Origin: Halolamina pelagica
GTDB lineage: Archaea; Halobacteriota; Halobacteria; Halobacteriales; Haloferacaceae
Assembly (NCBI RefSeq): GCF_001307315.1
Contig: NZ_LGUC01000002.1
Location: 274,774-338,773, forward strand
Reading direction: 5' to 3'
DNA: 64,000 bases
Position 1 is the stretch's first letter. Each line of letters opens with the position of its first letter. Below, piece by piece: positions 32,036 to 40,858 of this stretch. The notes beneath the pieces are model-generated. The model searched no databases. It was not told the origin of the DNA and saw nothing but the letters and a program-made list of their open reading frames with translations. A program made the position numbers and the translations under genes.

Positions 32036-32431
32036 ATGGCAGCAACGGACACCACGGCGGCCGACGACGACGAACAGGCTGACTCCCCGATCGAGGCACT
32101 CACACAGCGCCTGGCCGAACAGGCCGAGCACCAGGAGAACTTCCAGACGTTCCTCCGGGTCCGCTCGGACCCGGATGCCGACGCCGCAGAACAGTTCCAG
32201 GAGGACCTGATCGAGTTCATCAAGACCAAGATGGCCGAGGAGGATATCGGCGTTCCCGAGGCCGCGATCGCGCTCTGGGAACAGGTGGCGCTGATGGAGC
32301 GGAACGTTCGCGACGGCGACGGCGATGCCGGCGAGCCGTCCGCGATGCCCCAGCAGGGCGACTCCCGTGACGCGGCCCGGGACGACGGCGACAGCGACGC
32401 CGGGCTGCCGGACGACCCGGCGTTCCAGTGA
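32036..32431 (+). CDS. Small acidic protein A with Asp-Pro-Ala-Phe tail
   Basis: 131 residues, very acidic. A helical core reads 'EQAEHQENFQTFLRVR', 'FQEDLIEFIKTKM' and 'VPEAAIALWEQVALME', and the protein ends 'DAGLPDDPAFQ'. A paralogue at 45718-46182 has the same core and ends 'SGLPEDPAFH'. No known family is recognised. The start at ATG 32036 is supported by GGAGG 5 bases upstream. It lies at the end of the HEAT operon and converges on the JAB-E1 gene. The conserved tail could be a docking peptide. Confidence 0.75.
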   Translation: MAATDTTAADDDEQADSPIEALTQRLAEQAEHQENFQTFLRVRSDPDADAAEQFQEDLIEFIKTKMAEEDIGVPEAAIALWEQVALMERNVRDGDGDAGEPSAMPQQGDSRDAARDDGDSDAGLPDDPAFQ

Positions 32432-32470
32432 GCCATCGGTCGTTCTCTTTTTTCGACGAGCGGAGCGGCG

Positions 32471-34264
32471 TCAGGATCGGCTCCTGAGCCGCCTGATCGC
32501 GACGAACGCCAGGACGGCCAGGCCTAGCAGCCACTTTCGCTCCCGCGCCGCCCGGCTGAGCCGACTCGCCCCCGACGGTGAGCGGTCGCTGGCTGAAGCC
32601 ATCGAGGAGTCGGCTGTTTGCTGTGCTCCCGCTGCGCCGGGGTCGGCAGTCGAACCCCACGCCGTCGACTCGACGGCCTGCGCCGCCGGGCCGGCAGCCG
32701 ACGCTGTGCCTGCCGGATCGGGCGCCGGGCCAGCCGTCCCGTCGTCGGGGGTTCCAGAATCACTCGACGCCTCCTGGAGCGTGTCGCCGGTGATCGTCGT
32801 CGCTTCGACCGCCTCCGCCTCGCTCGCGGGCGACGACACGTCGATGTCACCGCCGATCAGGGCGTCGGTCTCGAACGCCTGCTCGCCGACGCCGAGCATC
32901 CCGTCGGCGCCGCAGGTGATGCAGTCGTCCGACGGGTGCGTCCCCACGTCCACCAGTTCCTCGTCGAGCCCATCGAACCGGAGGTAGTCAGTCGGCGAAC
33001 TGTAGCCGGTGACGAGTTTGGTGAACAGCCGGCTGATCGACGAGGCGGCCATCCCGTTGAGTGGGGTGATCGCGGGTTCCGGCGACCGGACGTCCTCGTC
33101 GATATAGCCCCGCTCGATGTCGGCCTCGATCTCGTCGTCGGACATCTCCTCGACCCGGAGGTGTTCCGGGTCGTTCCGACCCAGACAGTCCAGACACGCG
33201 GTGACGCCGGGGGCGACGAGCTGGATCAGCCCCCGCTCTTCGGTCACCCGCTCGTCGTCGTCGGTCTCGATGGCGACGCCGCCGTCGATGTAGTAGCGGA
33301 GGTGACGAGTGGCGAACTCGTTGCAGTAGAGGCGCGCACTCAGCCTGTCGACGGCGCCGATGACGACATCGCACTCGGCGAGAACGCGCTCGGGGACGGC
33401 CTGCACGCGGTCGTTGTAGGCCCGTACCTCCGCGTCCGGGTTCGCCCGGACGACCTGCTCGCCGACAACGTCGACCTTGTCGCGGCCGATGTCGGCCGCC
33501 GTCGCCCCGTAGATGCGGGGGAGGTTCGACCGTTCGACGACGTCGGGATCCGCGAACACGAACTCCTGAACGCCGAAGCGTGCCAACTGCAGCGCCACCA
33601 TCGACCCCAGTCCCCCGAGGCCGGCGATCCCGACGGTGGTGTCAGCCACTTGCTGCTGGCCGTCGTCGGTGAGGGCCCTGATGGACCGGTCGTATCGGTC
33701 CGCATCGACCGACACGTCGGGCGCCGTGCTCGGCGTCTCGAGCGGCGTGTCGAGCGTCCACTCGCCGACGATGTCGACCCCGAGCCGGTCCCGCTGGGGC
33801 TCGGTCGGATCGGTGTACACCGCGGTATCGACGCCGCGGTGACCGACGACGACGAACCCGAGCGGCGTCTCCGGGTAGAGTTTGCCCAGCCACTTTCGGT
33901 AGGACTCCATGATGTCGTCGTCGAGCGCGCTGAACCCCGGCCGCTGGCTGAAGGGGTGGCTGTGGACCATGATCGGTACCAGCCCCGCCTCCATCGCCGC
34001 CCCGAGCCGCTCACGCTCGACAGCAAGCTCCGGGCGAACGGCGCTCGACTCCATCACGGCACAGTCCTCGGCGGGGATCGGATCGATCTCGCGGGCGAGC
34101 AGTCGGCCGTGCTGGGGCTCGCAGTAGATGTAGGCGAACCGCTCGATACCGTCGTCCTGGAGTGTCCAGTCCCGTAGCTGCGCCACCTGTGCTGCAGTCA
34201 GGACCAACTCCACGTCGTCGGCCACCTCGCCGCTCGTAACCGAGACTGTCGCTGACTGGTCCAT
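32471..34264 (-). CDS. JAB (JAMM) peptidase fused to ThiF/E1 adenylating domain with C-terminal membrane anchor
   Basis: A 597-residue fusion, unbroken. Residues about 20-170 form a JAB/JAMM isopeptidase domain with 'HSHPFSQRPGFSALDD' (H101, H103, S112, D115). Residues 190-455 form an E1/ThiF domain with nucleotide loop 'GIAGLGGLGS' (213-221), 'DPDVVERSNLPR' and two zinc CxxC pairs (357/360 and 448/451). A low-complexity linker leads to a single span 'WLLGLAVLAFVAI' and a basic 'RRLRSRS' tail. It should activate a ubiquitin-like protein with ATP and also trim or remove it, at the membrane. It is the last gene of a five-gene operon. Confidence 0.9.
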   Translation of the reverse strand: MDQSATVSVTSGEVADDVELVLTAAQVAQLRDWTLQDDGIERFAYIYCEPQHGRLLAREIDPIPAEDCAVMESSAVRPELAVERERLGAAMEAGLVPIMVHSHPFSQRPGFSALDDDIMESYRKWLGKLYPETPLGFVVVGHRGVDTAVYTDPTEPQRDRLGVDIVGEWTLDTPLETPSTAPDVSVDADRYDRSIRALTDDGQQQVADTTVGIAGLGGLGSMVALQLARFGVQEFVFADPDVVERSNLPRIYGATAADIGRDKVDVVGEQVVRANPDAEVRAYNDRVQAVPERVLAECDVVIGAVDRLSARLYCNEFATRHLRYYIDGGVAIETDDDERVTEERGLIQLVAPGVTACLDCLGRNDPEHLRVEEMSDDEIEADIERGYIDEDVRSPEPAITPLNGMAASSISRLFTKLVTGYSSPTDYLRFDGLDEELVDVGTHPSDDCITCGADGMLGVGEQAFETDALIGGDIDVSSPASEAEAVEATTITGDTLQEASSDSGTPDDGTAGPAPDPAGTASAAGPAAQAVESTAWGSTADPGAAGAQQTADSSMASASDRSPSGASRLSRAARERKWLLGLAVLAFVAIRRLRSRS

Positions 34265-34267
34265 TTG

Positions 34268-34687
34268 TCAGGCCTCCATGAGCGGGTTCTTGGCGCGGGG
34301 GTTCTCCAGGGAGACTTCGAGCACGTTGAACATCGTCTTCAGATCGTGCTCGGCGGGGTCCCAGTCGGGAAGCGTGTGGATACAGTACTTGATGAACCCC
34401 GCGGGCGCGACCGAACGGGCGTACAGCACGTGCGGGCTGTCCCCTTCGTACCGCATGTCCCCGGAGACGTACACCTTCGGCTGCTTGCGGGGGTACGTTC
34501 GACTCAGGTCGAAGATCACGTCACCGAAGCGCGTGCCGTCGCTGTTCTCCCACCCCTCCGGGAAGCGGAGCTGTTCGATCCGGACCTCGAGTTCGTCGGC
34601 CAGGTCGTACGACATGATCGGGTTCTGTCGCTGCTTGATCATCTCGTGGAGCTCCTGGACCTCCGGGACGACGCGGTTCGGGTTCAT
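34268..34687 (-). CDS. E2-like ubiquitin-conjugating enzyme, with catalytic cysteine
   Basis: 139 residues with the UBC-fold order. 'TYPRKQPKVYV' matches the E2 'YP.xxPP.V.F' strand. 'GFIKYCIHTLPDWDP' puts a cysteine (C102) seven residues before a Trp-x-Pro, and 'NVLEVSLENPRAKNPL' matches the E2 C-terminal helix. It should accept a UBL from the adjacent JAB-E1 protein as a thioester and pass it on. Its start overlaps the UBL gene stop (ATGA) and it ends 3 bases before the E1 start. Confidence 0.85.
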   Translation of the reverse strand: MNPNRVVPEVQELHEMIKQRQNPIMSYDLADELEVRIEQLRFPEGWENSDGTRFGDVIFDLSRTYPRKQPKVYVSGDMRYEGDSPHVLYARSVAPAGFIKYCIHTLPDWDPAEHDLKTMFNVLEVSLENPRAKNPLMEA

Positions 34688-35069
34688 CGCGCGCCGAACA
34701 CCTCCGAGTCGCCCATCGGCTGGGTCTGGATCTCGCCGCCGTCGTCGACGTAGTCGGCGACCACGTCGTCGTCGGTCAGCGCTTCGATACCGTCGGGGGA
34801 CCGGTAGGTGAACACCGCCTCGGAGCCGACCCCTCAGACTCCCGTAACTCACCGACAGTGGTGTCTTGGCGGATACTGACCGGCTCACCGTTGAGCGATA
34901 CGGTATGGCGCTCGGTGGCCGCTGTTCCACCGGCCGCGCCGTCGTGGTCCGTGTCGCTGGTCGTGTCGGGTTCCTCGTCCGGGGCAGCTTCGCCCTGCGT
35001 CGCCGACGGCAGTTCGTCGGCCTCCCGGAGGCGCTGTTCGATCGTCGTAGCTGTCGTGTCTCTCGTCAT
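34684..35069 (-). CDS. Ubiquitin-like protein 1 with acidic N-terminal extension (one frameshift)
   Basis: About 128 residues after restoring one base in C-run 34830-34833. Residues 1-54 are acidic and probably disordered. Residues 55-128 form a beta-grasp domain closely matching UBL 2: 'TVSLNGEPVSIRQDTTVGEL', 'AVFTYRSPDGIEALTDDD' and 'EIQTQPMGDSEVFGAR'. The tail ends Gly-Ala-Arg with no diglycine, so it may not be conjugated as it stands, or may serve as a regulator. It is coupled to the E2 gene by an ATGA overlap. Confidence 0.82.
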
Positions 35070-35075
35070 AGGGTG

Positions 35076-35498
35076 TTAGTTCTGGACTTCGTCGAACCCA
35101 TCCGGGCTTTCGAGCACCGCCTGGAGCCGTTCGAACACGGTGACGAGGGAATGGGCACTCGCGTCCCAGCTATCGGGATCCGAGAACAGGTCGAACGCCG
35201 CCCAGTCGGCAGGCGCATCGACGCGTCCCGGCGCCATCTGGACGGGCCGTGACCCCTCGTACCGCATGTCGTCCGAGACGAACACCCGCGGCGGGTGCTC
35301 CGGATACGTCTCCGGGAGTTCGATCAAGATGGAGCCGTAGCGCCCGCCGCTGCGGTTCTGCCACCCATCCGGGAACGCGAAGCCGTCGATCCTGACCTCG
35401 TGGTCGTCGCTGAAGTCGTAGCGGAGACGGCCGGCGAACTCGTCGCCGAGGCTGCGTTCCAACTCCCGAACGTCGCTGAGCGCCGCCGCGAGCGTCAT
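35076..35498 (-). CDS. E2-like protein without cysteine (probable inactive E2 variant)
   Basis: 140 residues, paralogous to the 34268-34687 E2: 'GSILIELPETYPEHPPRVFV', 'DDMRYEGSRPV', then 'DLFSDPDSWDAS' and 'LVTVFERLQAVLESP'. It contains no cysteine at all, so it cannot form a thioester. This resembles UEV proteins, which partner active E2s. The start overlaps the UBL 2 stop (ATGA), and the gene ends 6 bases before UBL 1. The unbroken frame argues that the cysteine loss is real. Confidence 0.82.
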   Translation of the reverse strand: MTLAAALSDVRELERSLGDEFAGRLRYDFSDDHEVRIDGFAFPDGWQNRSGGRYGSILIELPETYPEHPPRVFVSDDMRYEGSRPVQMAPGRVDAPADWAAFDLFSDPDSWDASAHSLVTVFERLQAVLESPDGFDEVQN

Positions 35499-35725
35499 GG
35501 TCCACCGAAGACGTTGTCGTCAGCCAACGGTTGGGCAGTCAGCTGTGCCCCCTCGTCGACGTGGTCGACGACGATGTCGTCGTCGTTGAGCGACTCGAAC
35601 CCGTCGTCCCCACGGTAGGTGAGGATCGCGTTCTCGTCGAGTTCGGCGAGCTCTTTCACGTCCGCTGCGGTGGTGTCCTCTTCGACCGGAATCTCCTGAT
35701 TGTCGACCGTAACGATCTGCGCCAT
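35495..35725 (-). CDS. Ubiquitin-like protein 2, 76 residues, ending Gly-Gly-Pro
   Basis: A single beta-grasp domain exactly 76 residues long, like ubiquitin. It reads 'IVTVDNQEIPVEEDTTAADV', 'AILTYRGDDGFESLNDDD' and 'LTAQPLADDNVFGGP'. The C-terminus is Gly-Gly followed by one proline, so removal of Pro76, perhaps by the JAB domain encoded in the same operon, would expose a diglycine for activation. It is the first gene of the conjugation operon, and ATG 35725 gives the natural N-terminus. It is strongly acidic. Confidence 0.85.
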   Translation of the reverse strand: MAQIVTVDNQEIPVEEDTTAADVKELAELDENAILTYRGDDGFESLNDDDIVVDHVDEGAQLTAQPLADDNVFGGP

Positions 35726-36065
35726 TGTGGTGTGGGTTGGTGCTGTCTGCCCGGATAACCGTCCGGGCAACGGTGGGTTGTTGGCCGTACTGTGTCGGGC
35801 TGTGTGGGGACAGTGATCGGGTCGTGATCGCTCACGACCGTGTCTACCCCAGTGTACACCCCTGACCAGCATCACCGTAATCGCGAGTAGGAATGGCTGC
35901 GCTCGGAGAAGACAGACCGAGCCCGATTCGTCGTGGCTCACCCGCTCTGGGAGGCGCCGACGCCCCTTCCCGACTCCAGTCGGGGTACTCTGTGTCACCG
36001 ATCAGCGCCGGCCGCAGCGCTTCCAGTCTGAACGGACACCATCGGCGGCTCGAGTGGCGGGCGGC
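35726..36065. other. Leader/promoter region of the UBL operon
   Basis: 340 bases between the UBL 2 start and the stop of the upstream CPLC protein, all transcribed leftward. No clear TATA box or hairpin was found, so the UBL operon could be read from its own weak promoter here or by read-through from 39.5 kb. Confidence 0.4.
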
Positions 36066-37429
36066 CTACCGCGCGTCTTCGAGCGCCTGAACGAACTGGA
36101 GCTTGTGCTCCCGCACAGTGTCGACCATCTGTGCGGAGGGACAGCCGTCGGGGTGACACCGCCCGTGGCCGAGATGCCACAGAGCGGACACGCGACGGTC
36201 CGATCGGCGTCCCGTCCAACCATCCCGAGGAGCGTGTCCAACAGTTCGTTGCCGAAGTACACCCGCTCCCAAAGCTGTTTGTACGTCTCGACGGCGTCGA
36301 CGGGCACCCCGAGGGCGTCGTCGGGAACGGCCTCGTCCGCGACCAGCGGGTTCACTAGCCAGTTGGGCTGGATCCCGTCCTCGGTTTCGATGCGGTAGAC
36401 GACGCCGCCGAAGTTGCCGGTGAACCGGAAGGCGGCGTTGATGATCTGCCCCATCTCCGTCGGCGCCTCGAGCACGACGTCGTACTTGTTGCGGAGCAGG
36501 TCGGTCGACTCGATCGACTGGGGGATATCAAGCAGTGGGAGGTCGAGTTCGCGGGGATGTACGCCCTCGGCTCCCTGGACCGGCCCGGACAGTTCGGCCT
36601 CGATTTCCGCCAGGAGCGCCTCCTCGGACTCCTCGTCGACGTCGCCCGGATCGATCCTTCGAACCGCGCTAACGGCGGCGTCGAGCCGATCCCGGAGGTT
36701 CAGGTCGCCAGCCGGGATGGCGTCGAACCCGTCGATGTCGTGCGGGCCGACGAGATACGGCGTATCGAGCGCGGCGTCGGCGGCGAGTTCCGTGACACGC
36801 CGACCGTAGTCTCGCTCCAGGCCGGCGAGGGTATCGTACACCTCGGCGTCCTCTTCCCTGGCTCGGCGGGTGAGGAACTCCCGGAGGCGTTCGAACCGCC
36901 GTTCGACCGTCTCCCGGTCGGCTGCCTCGTCGAGCGAGAGGTACTGGTCGATATGCCGGTCGAGATACCCCGTTTCCGACATCACCGACTGACAGAGATA
37001 CTTGTCGACGCCTTCGAGGAACGAGAAGCGCCGCTCGTGGAGGGTGTCGATCGCCTGTTCGGCGTCGACGATCCGCTCGGCTGCCGACTGGATGCGGCTG
37101 GGGTCGTCGATCGCGTCGAACAGCGCACGGATACTCCGCATTCGAAGCAGGTGGTGGCTCCGAGTGAGGCCGAACCGGTGCCGCCGTCCGTGCATCATCT
37201 CCTCGGCCAGCCCGAACGTCTGGAAGTAGCGAAGGTGAACGGGCTTGCTTGGGTTGACTCGGACGACGAACTGGCTCACGTGCGGCGCGACCGTGGCGAG
37301 CGGGTTCTCGATGTCGCGGAACTCGGGCGGCAACTCCCTCGTGCTGGCGCGCTCGAGTTCGACCGACGACTGGTGCTCGCTGACCGACATGTTGAAGCCG
37401 TCTCTGAGTTCGGGTAGGGGGTTGGACAT
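36066..37429 (-). CDS. CPLC zinc protein A (one frameshift)
   Basis: About 454 residues, largely helical, with no known family. The region 'AAFRFTGNFGGVVYRIE', 'NWLVNPLV', 'ETYKQLWERVYFGNELLDTLLG' and the zinc knuckle 'VACPLCGIS...CHPDGC' is shared with the protein at 49954-51119. The break lies near 36159-36164; one base restores the second cysteine pair and the end 'LQFVQALEDAR' at 36066. It sits in a minus-strand run with the 37461 and 38402 genes. The single-knuckle zinc site could bind protein or nucleic acid; I cannot say which. Confidence 0.72.
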
Positions 37430-37460
37430 AGTGAAGGGGTGCTCTGTCTATCGTCGCAGC

Positions 37461-38405
37461 CTATTCGCTCTCGTCGGAGAACTTCCCGGTGGAGGCGTCC
37501 CTGGGGTCGATATCCGACCCCGTGGCTCCGCCGTCGTCGGGGTCAGTCGACGTACCGGCGTCGGTCGCCCGCGTGTCGCCCCCGGACGTATCGCGCACGT
37601 ACGTCTCCAGTCCGGCGACGATCGCTGCCCGAACGTCGGGGTCGGATTCCTCGTGGTACGCCTGGACGAGTTTGTCGATCTGGCGGTCGGCCCTGATGCC
37701 GGGGAGCTTGGCGAGCTCAGCAAGGCTCTCCATCACCTGTTCTCGGACGATCGGCGACCTGTCGGTTCGCGCGTCGTCGATAAAGGAGAGGATCTCCTGA
37801 GTCTCGGTCCGCTCGACCGGTTCACTGGGCCGTTCAGACTCCCGGATGTCCTGGGGGAACGCCCTGTTCATCGCGAACCCGTCGGAACCCGTCTCCTCCC
37901 CGGGACCGCTCGGCCCGGACGGCGCCGTCGAGGCGACAGTTCCCTCCCCCGGCTGTGGCCCCTGTTCAGCAGACGGGAACTCGGCAAAATCGATCTGCTC
38001 CGGCGTCACGTTCGTCTCCCGGAACGAACGCCGTATGGCGTCGAACGCTTCGCCACGGGCGGCTGCCGCGTCGTGGGCCACGTCGTCCGGTGCGGCTGCT
38101 GGACCCAGTAAGACCCCGTCTAACCCAGACTGGAGAACGTCGACGAGGAGTGTGTGGAGCTTCCGGCTTCGACTCCCCACCTCCGAGTCGAGGTCGAGCG
38201 ACGCCAGTTCGTCCCCGACGATCCGCCTGATTTCGTCGGGCCGGCGCTGCGCCATCGTCAGTTCCGGGTTCGAGAACACCAGCCGCGTGATCTGTTCGGC
38301 CCGATCCCGTTCGATGCCGAACTCGACCAGCACGTCCTCCCAGACGTCCTCCACCAGTGGCGGTTCGGTTTCGGCTGTGTGCATTGCGAGTCGTTCGTTC
38401 GTCAT
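37461..38405 (-). CDS. Acidic adaptor-like protein with short HEAT segment
   Basis: 314 residues, unbroken. The N-terminus 'WEDVLVEFGIERDRAEQITRL' up to 'KLHTLLVDVLQSGLDG' (about 22-100) resembles the N-terminus of the 57957-58979 protein. A disordered linker follows, then about two HEAT-like units (205-270, 'PIVREQVMESLAELAKL' and 'PDVRAAIVAGLETYV'), and an acidic tail. The start overlaps the preceding gene stop as ATGA. No function is assignable; it may link a HEAT scaffold to the winged-helix partner. Confidence 0.7.
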   Translation of the reverse strand: MTNERLAMHTAETEPPLVEDVWEDVLVEFGIERDRAEQITRLVFSNPELTMAQRRPDEIRRIVGDELASLDLDSEVGSRSRKLHTLLVDVLQSGLDGVLLGPAAAPDDVAHDAAAARGEAFDAIRRSFRETNVTPEQIDFAEFPSAEQGPQPGEGTVASTAPSGPSGPGEETGSDGFAMNRAFPQDIRESERPSEPVERTETQEILSFIDDARTDRSPIVREQVMESLAELAKLPGIRADRQIDKLVQAYHEESDPDVRAAIVAGLETYVRDTSGGDTRATDAGTSTDPDDGGATGSDIDPRDASTGKFSDESE

Positions 38406-39475
38406 CGTTCCACCCGTTGGTTCTTGATTGCGTAGTAGGCCGCACTGCGCGTGCGGTCCGGTTCGTAGGCCGTGTCGAACTCGGCCGCCTGCTCGGGGAA
38501 CTCCGTGGGAATCGTCGCCGGGTCGGTTTCCGCCGCAAGCCCCATCAAGTACGTCCGGAACTCTTGCAGGCTGATCCCGTGCTGTGGGTCCTCCGGCGCT
38601 GTTTGAGACGCCTCCTCGTCGGCGTCCGAGTCCGCCGGCGGCTCCGTTTCGAGTTCCCAGAACCCGCCGGTGCCATAGAGCGCCGCCGTCAGCAACGTGG
38701 TCATCTGCTGTTCGAGGGCGCGCTCGTACACGCGCTCCGATCGTGGCGTCACGTCACCCGCCAGTCGTCCTTCGAGCACGTACTGGTTGTACTTCCCGCC
38801 CCACTTGGACTCCGGCACGAAGGCGTCGGCCAGCAGGAAGTCCGGTTCCGGTGGCTCGTCGGGTTTGCACTTCCCCTCGTGTGCCAGTTCGGCGTCCGTC
38901 GCCGCGGTTTCGGCCTTGTCGACCATCCGACTGTAGAGCCAGGCGTCTTGAGCGACCGCACGGGCAGTGCGGTCGGTATCCTGCTCGAACTGGGTGTTGA
39001 CGAACCGCATCACGGCACGCTCTCTGGCGCTATCAGACGCCACCGCCGCCCCGTCGACGACGCCCGAGAACCACTCGATCACGTCGCCGTGTAAGAGGAG
39101 TTTGTCGTCCCGCCCGCCGGTGACCCGCCGTACCGGAACGAGAACCGAGAACGAGAACAGCTTCTCGAAGACGTCCTGTGAGCCGGTCTCCTCGACCGGT
39201 TTCCGCTTCGAGACGGCGTCTTTCAGTTCCCTCCGGTCAGTCACCACCTCACCGCGTCTGTATAACTCGATGACGGTGTCGAGCGCGATCCGGGCCCGCG
39301 TCGGTTCCGGCGGTGGGCCCAGGCTTGGACGATCGAACGCCGTCAGCAGGGTCGCCCGCTCGGCGTGCCGAAAGAACGCTCCCGCCGGATCCTCGTCGGC
39401 ACCGGAAGCGTCGGCTTGCAAACCTGTTTTCGCTGTTGATTGTTCTCGTCGCATTCCAGTTACTCGTGTCGACAT
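38402..39475 (-). CDS. Unknown protein with probable winged-helix N-terminal region
   Basis: 357 residues, unbroken, no known family. At about 60-130 helices 'RIALDTVIELYRRG' and 'DRRELKDAVSKRK' are followed by 'DVFEKLFSFSVLVPVRRVTGG' and a strand pair, which looks like a winged helix and parallels the 56955-57926 protein. The C-terminal half has a two-helix region, an acidic segment and 'RTRSAAYYAIKNQRVER'. It is first in a three-gene minus-strand operon, divergent from 39655. ATG 39475 is used; 39454 is possible. Confidence 0.65.
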   Translation of the reverse strand: MSTRVTGMRREQSTAKTGLQADASGADEDPAGAFFRHAERATLLTAFDRPSLGPPPEPTRARIALDTVIELYRRGEVVTDRRELKDAVSKRKPVEETGSQDVFEKLFSFSVLVPVRRVTGGRDDKLLLHGDVIEWFSGVVDGAAVASDSARERAVMRFVNTQFEQDTDRTARAVAQDAWLYSRMVDKAETAATDAELAHEGKCKPDEPPEPDFLLADAFVPESKWGGKYNQYVLEGRLAGDVTPRSERVYERALEQQMTTLLTAALYGTGGFWELETEPPADSDADEEASQTAPEDPQHGISLQEFRTYLMGLAAETDPATIPTEFPEQAAEFDTAYEPDRTRSAAYYAIKNQRVER

Positions 39476-39547
39476 CACCTATCGATTCGAGGGGCATAAG
39501 TCTACGCCGCCGAAGGCCCTCGTTCAGCGGAGTCTTTATCACTCATT

Positions 39548-39555
39548 CATAAACC
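39548..39555 (-). promoter_or_regulatory. TATA-like element for the 38402-39475 operon
   Basis: On the minus strand GGTTTATG at 39548-39555 lies about 75 bases before the ATG at 39475. The same A/T-rich patch, which contains CTTTATC on the plus strand, is the only one between the divergent genes and may serve both. Confidence 0.4.
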
Positions 39556-39654
39556 AGGCCGAGCGCAGGCGGCTATCCGACCGGTGTACAATAACCTTTC
39601 GCCGAATCGAGATGCGTGGAACTGCCGAGTCAGTTGGCGACAGTATCTCTGTGT

Positions 39655-40559
39655 ATGTCGGATCAGCAGACCACCGAGGGGGCCGAGCCAGCGTGGGACC
39701 TCGAACGGGAGGCGCCGCGGGAGTTCCGGAACATGGCGTGGCAACTACTCGGACAGACGCGCAAGCGTGACGTGTTCCTGGCCGTCCGCGAGATGGCCGG
39801 CGACGGCGCGCTGCAGGCCGCGACCATCGGCCGGAACGCCACCGAGAAGCCCCACTTCGACGACAACGCGAACCCCGACCTCAGCGACAACGGCGACCTC
39901 GACGCCCTGTGTCGGCTCCTCGTCGGCTTCCCGATCCCGAAGGTCGCCCGTCCGGAGCACTGGTACTTCGTCCCGTTCGAGCCGATGTGCGAGTACCTGG
40001 TGGACCCGTTCCACGCGCCGACAACCGACACGGTCCGGGCGGCGATCGAGTACCTCCGAGTGAACGACCCCGGCACCGAGTTCGACCACGCCGGCCGGGA
40101 CGAGGTGGAGGCCGACGGCGGCGTCGATCCGGTGCCGGTCGACCTGTTCGCGACCGAGGCCCACACGTACGTGCAGGTGGCCGACAAGCTCGACTGCGTC
40201 GCGCCGAAACTGACGTTCAGCGAGTTCCGGCCGGACGACTTCGGTGGGCAGGTCGGCAAGGGGTTCGTCATCGAGGGCACCCTCCTCGGCGAGGAGATGG
40301 CACTCGCGGACGGAGTCACCGACAGCGAGCTGAAGCACACCCTCCACGGCCTCTTTACGGAGTACGTCGAGCACGCGACCCCGACTGGAAGAACATCTTC
40401 CAGATCGGTCTCTACCAGACCGACGACGACGACCACACGAAGCGGGACGCCCGGATCGACGCCATCGGCGACCGGGCGGGGTTCGAGACGTTCGAGCCCG
40501 CGTTCGACGACGGCCACCTGACGTTCCGGTGGAAGACGGAGCCGGTGATCATCACCTGA
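39655..40559 (+). CDS. Unknown protein, divergent from the 38402 operon (one frameshift)
   Basis: About 301 residues with no recognised domain. The N-terminal region has 'EFRNMAWQLLGQTRKRDVFLAVREMAG', split here between two helices, then two modules with 'EHWYFVPFEPMCEYLVDPF' and 'LTFSEFRPDDFGGQVGKGF'. The frame breaks near 40376-40384; one base joins 'YVEHA' to 'DPDWKNIFQIGLYQTDDD', and the protein ends 'FRWKTEPVIIT'. It is cytoplasmic by composition. It converges on the small 40580 gene. Confidence 0.65.
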
Positions 40560-40579
40560 GCCGGGGCGGTAGCCGCCGA

Positions 40580-40858
40580 TCACGCCTCGTCGAAGAAGAC
40601 GAACTCCCGAGTGAACTGGCCCACACCGCCGAACGAACGCTCCGTCTGGGCGCCGGTGGGGTCCCAGCCGTGGAGCGTGGCGATACGGTCGACGATTTCT
40701 CGACACGCGCGCGACTCGACGACGCCGAGTGCCGTCCCGCCGACACGGACCACGAGCCGGCCGTCGGTCGCTAGCACTGACTGGACGCTGAACGGGGGGT
40801 CCGCGGCAGTTTCCTCGCCCGATCCGTGGTCGACGACGCTTCTCGGTCTCACAGGCAT
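40580..40858 (-). CDS. Small hypothetical protein
   Basis: 92 residues starting MPVRPRSVVDHGSG. Beta-rich pattern 'SVLATDGRLVVRVGGTALGVV' (two strands), a helix 'ACREIVDRIATLHGW' and the end 'GQFTREFVFFDEA'. No family is recognised. A faint resemblance to the end of the 55398-55676 protein is noted but not claimed. It is convergent with the 39655 gene, 20 bases apart. Confidence 0.55.
   Translation of the reverse strand: MPVRPRSVVDHGSGEETAADPPFSVQSVLATDGRLVVRVGGTALGVVESRACREIVDRIATLHGWDPTGAQTERSFGGVGQFTREFVFFDEA

Noticed and set aside
32618..34177. 519-codon plus-strand frame antisense to the JAB-E1 gene
   Set aside because: It mirrors the codon bias of the real gene; no motif, whereas the minus strand carries clear JAB and ThiF motifs.
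32471..34264. Assigning C357 or C360 as an E1 catalytic cysteine
   Set aside because: They form CxxC pairs with C448/C451 typical of the ThiF structural zinc site; no separate catalytic cysteine can be named with confidence.
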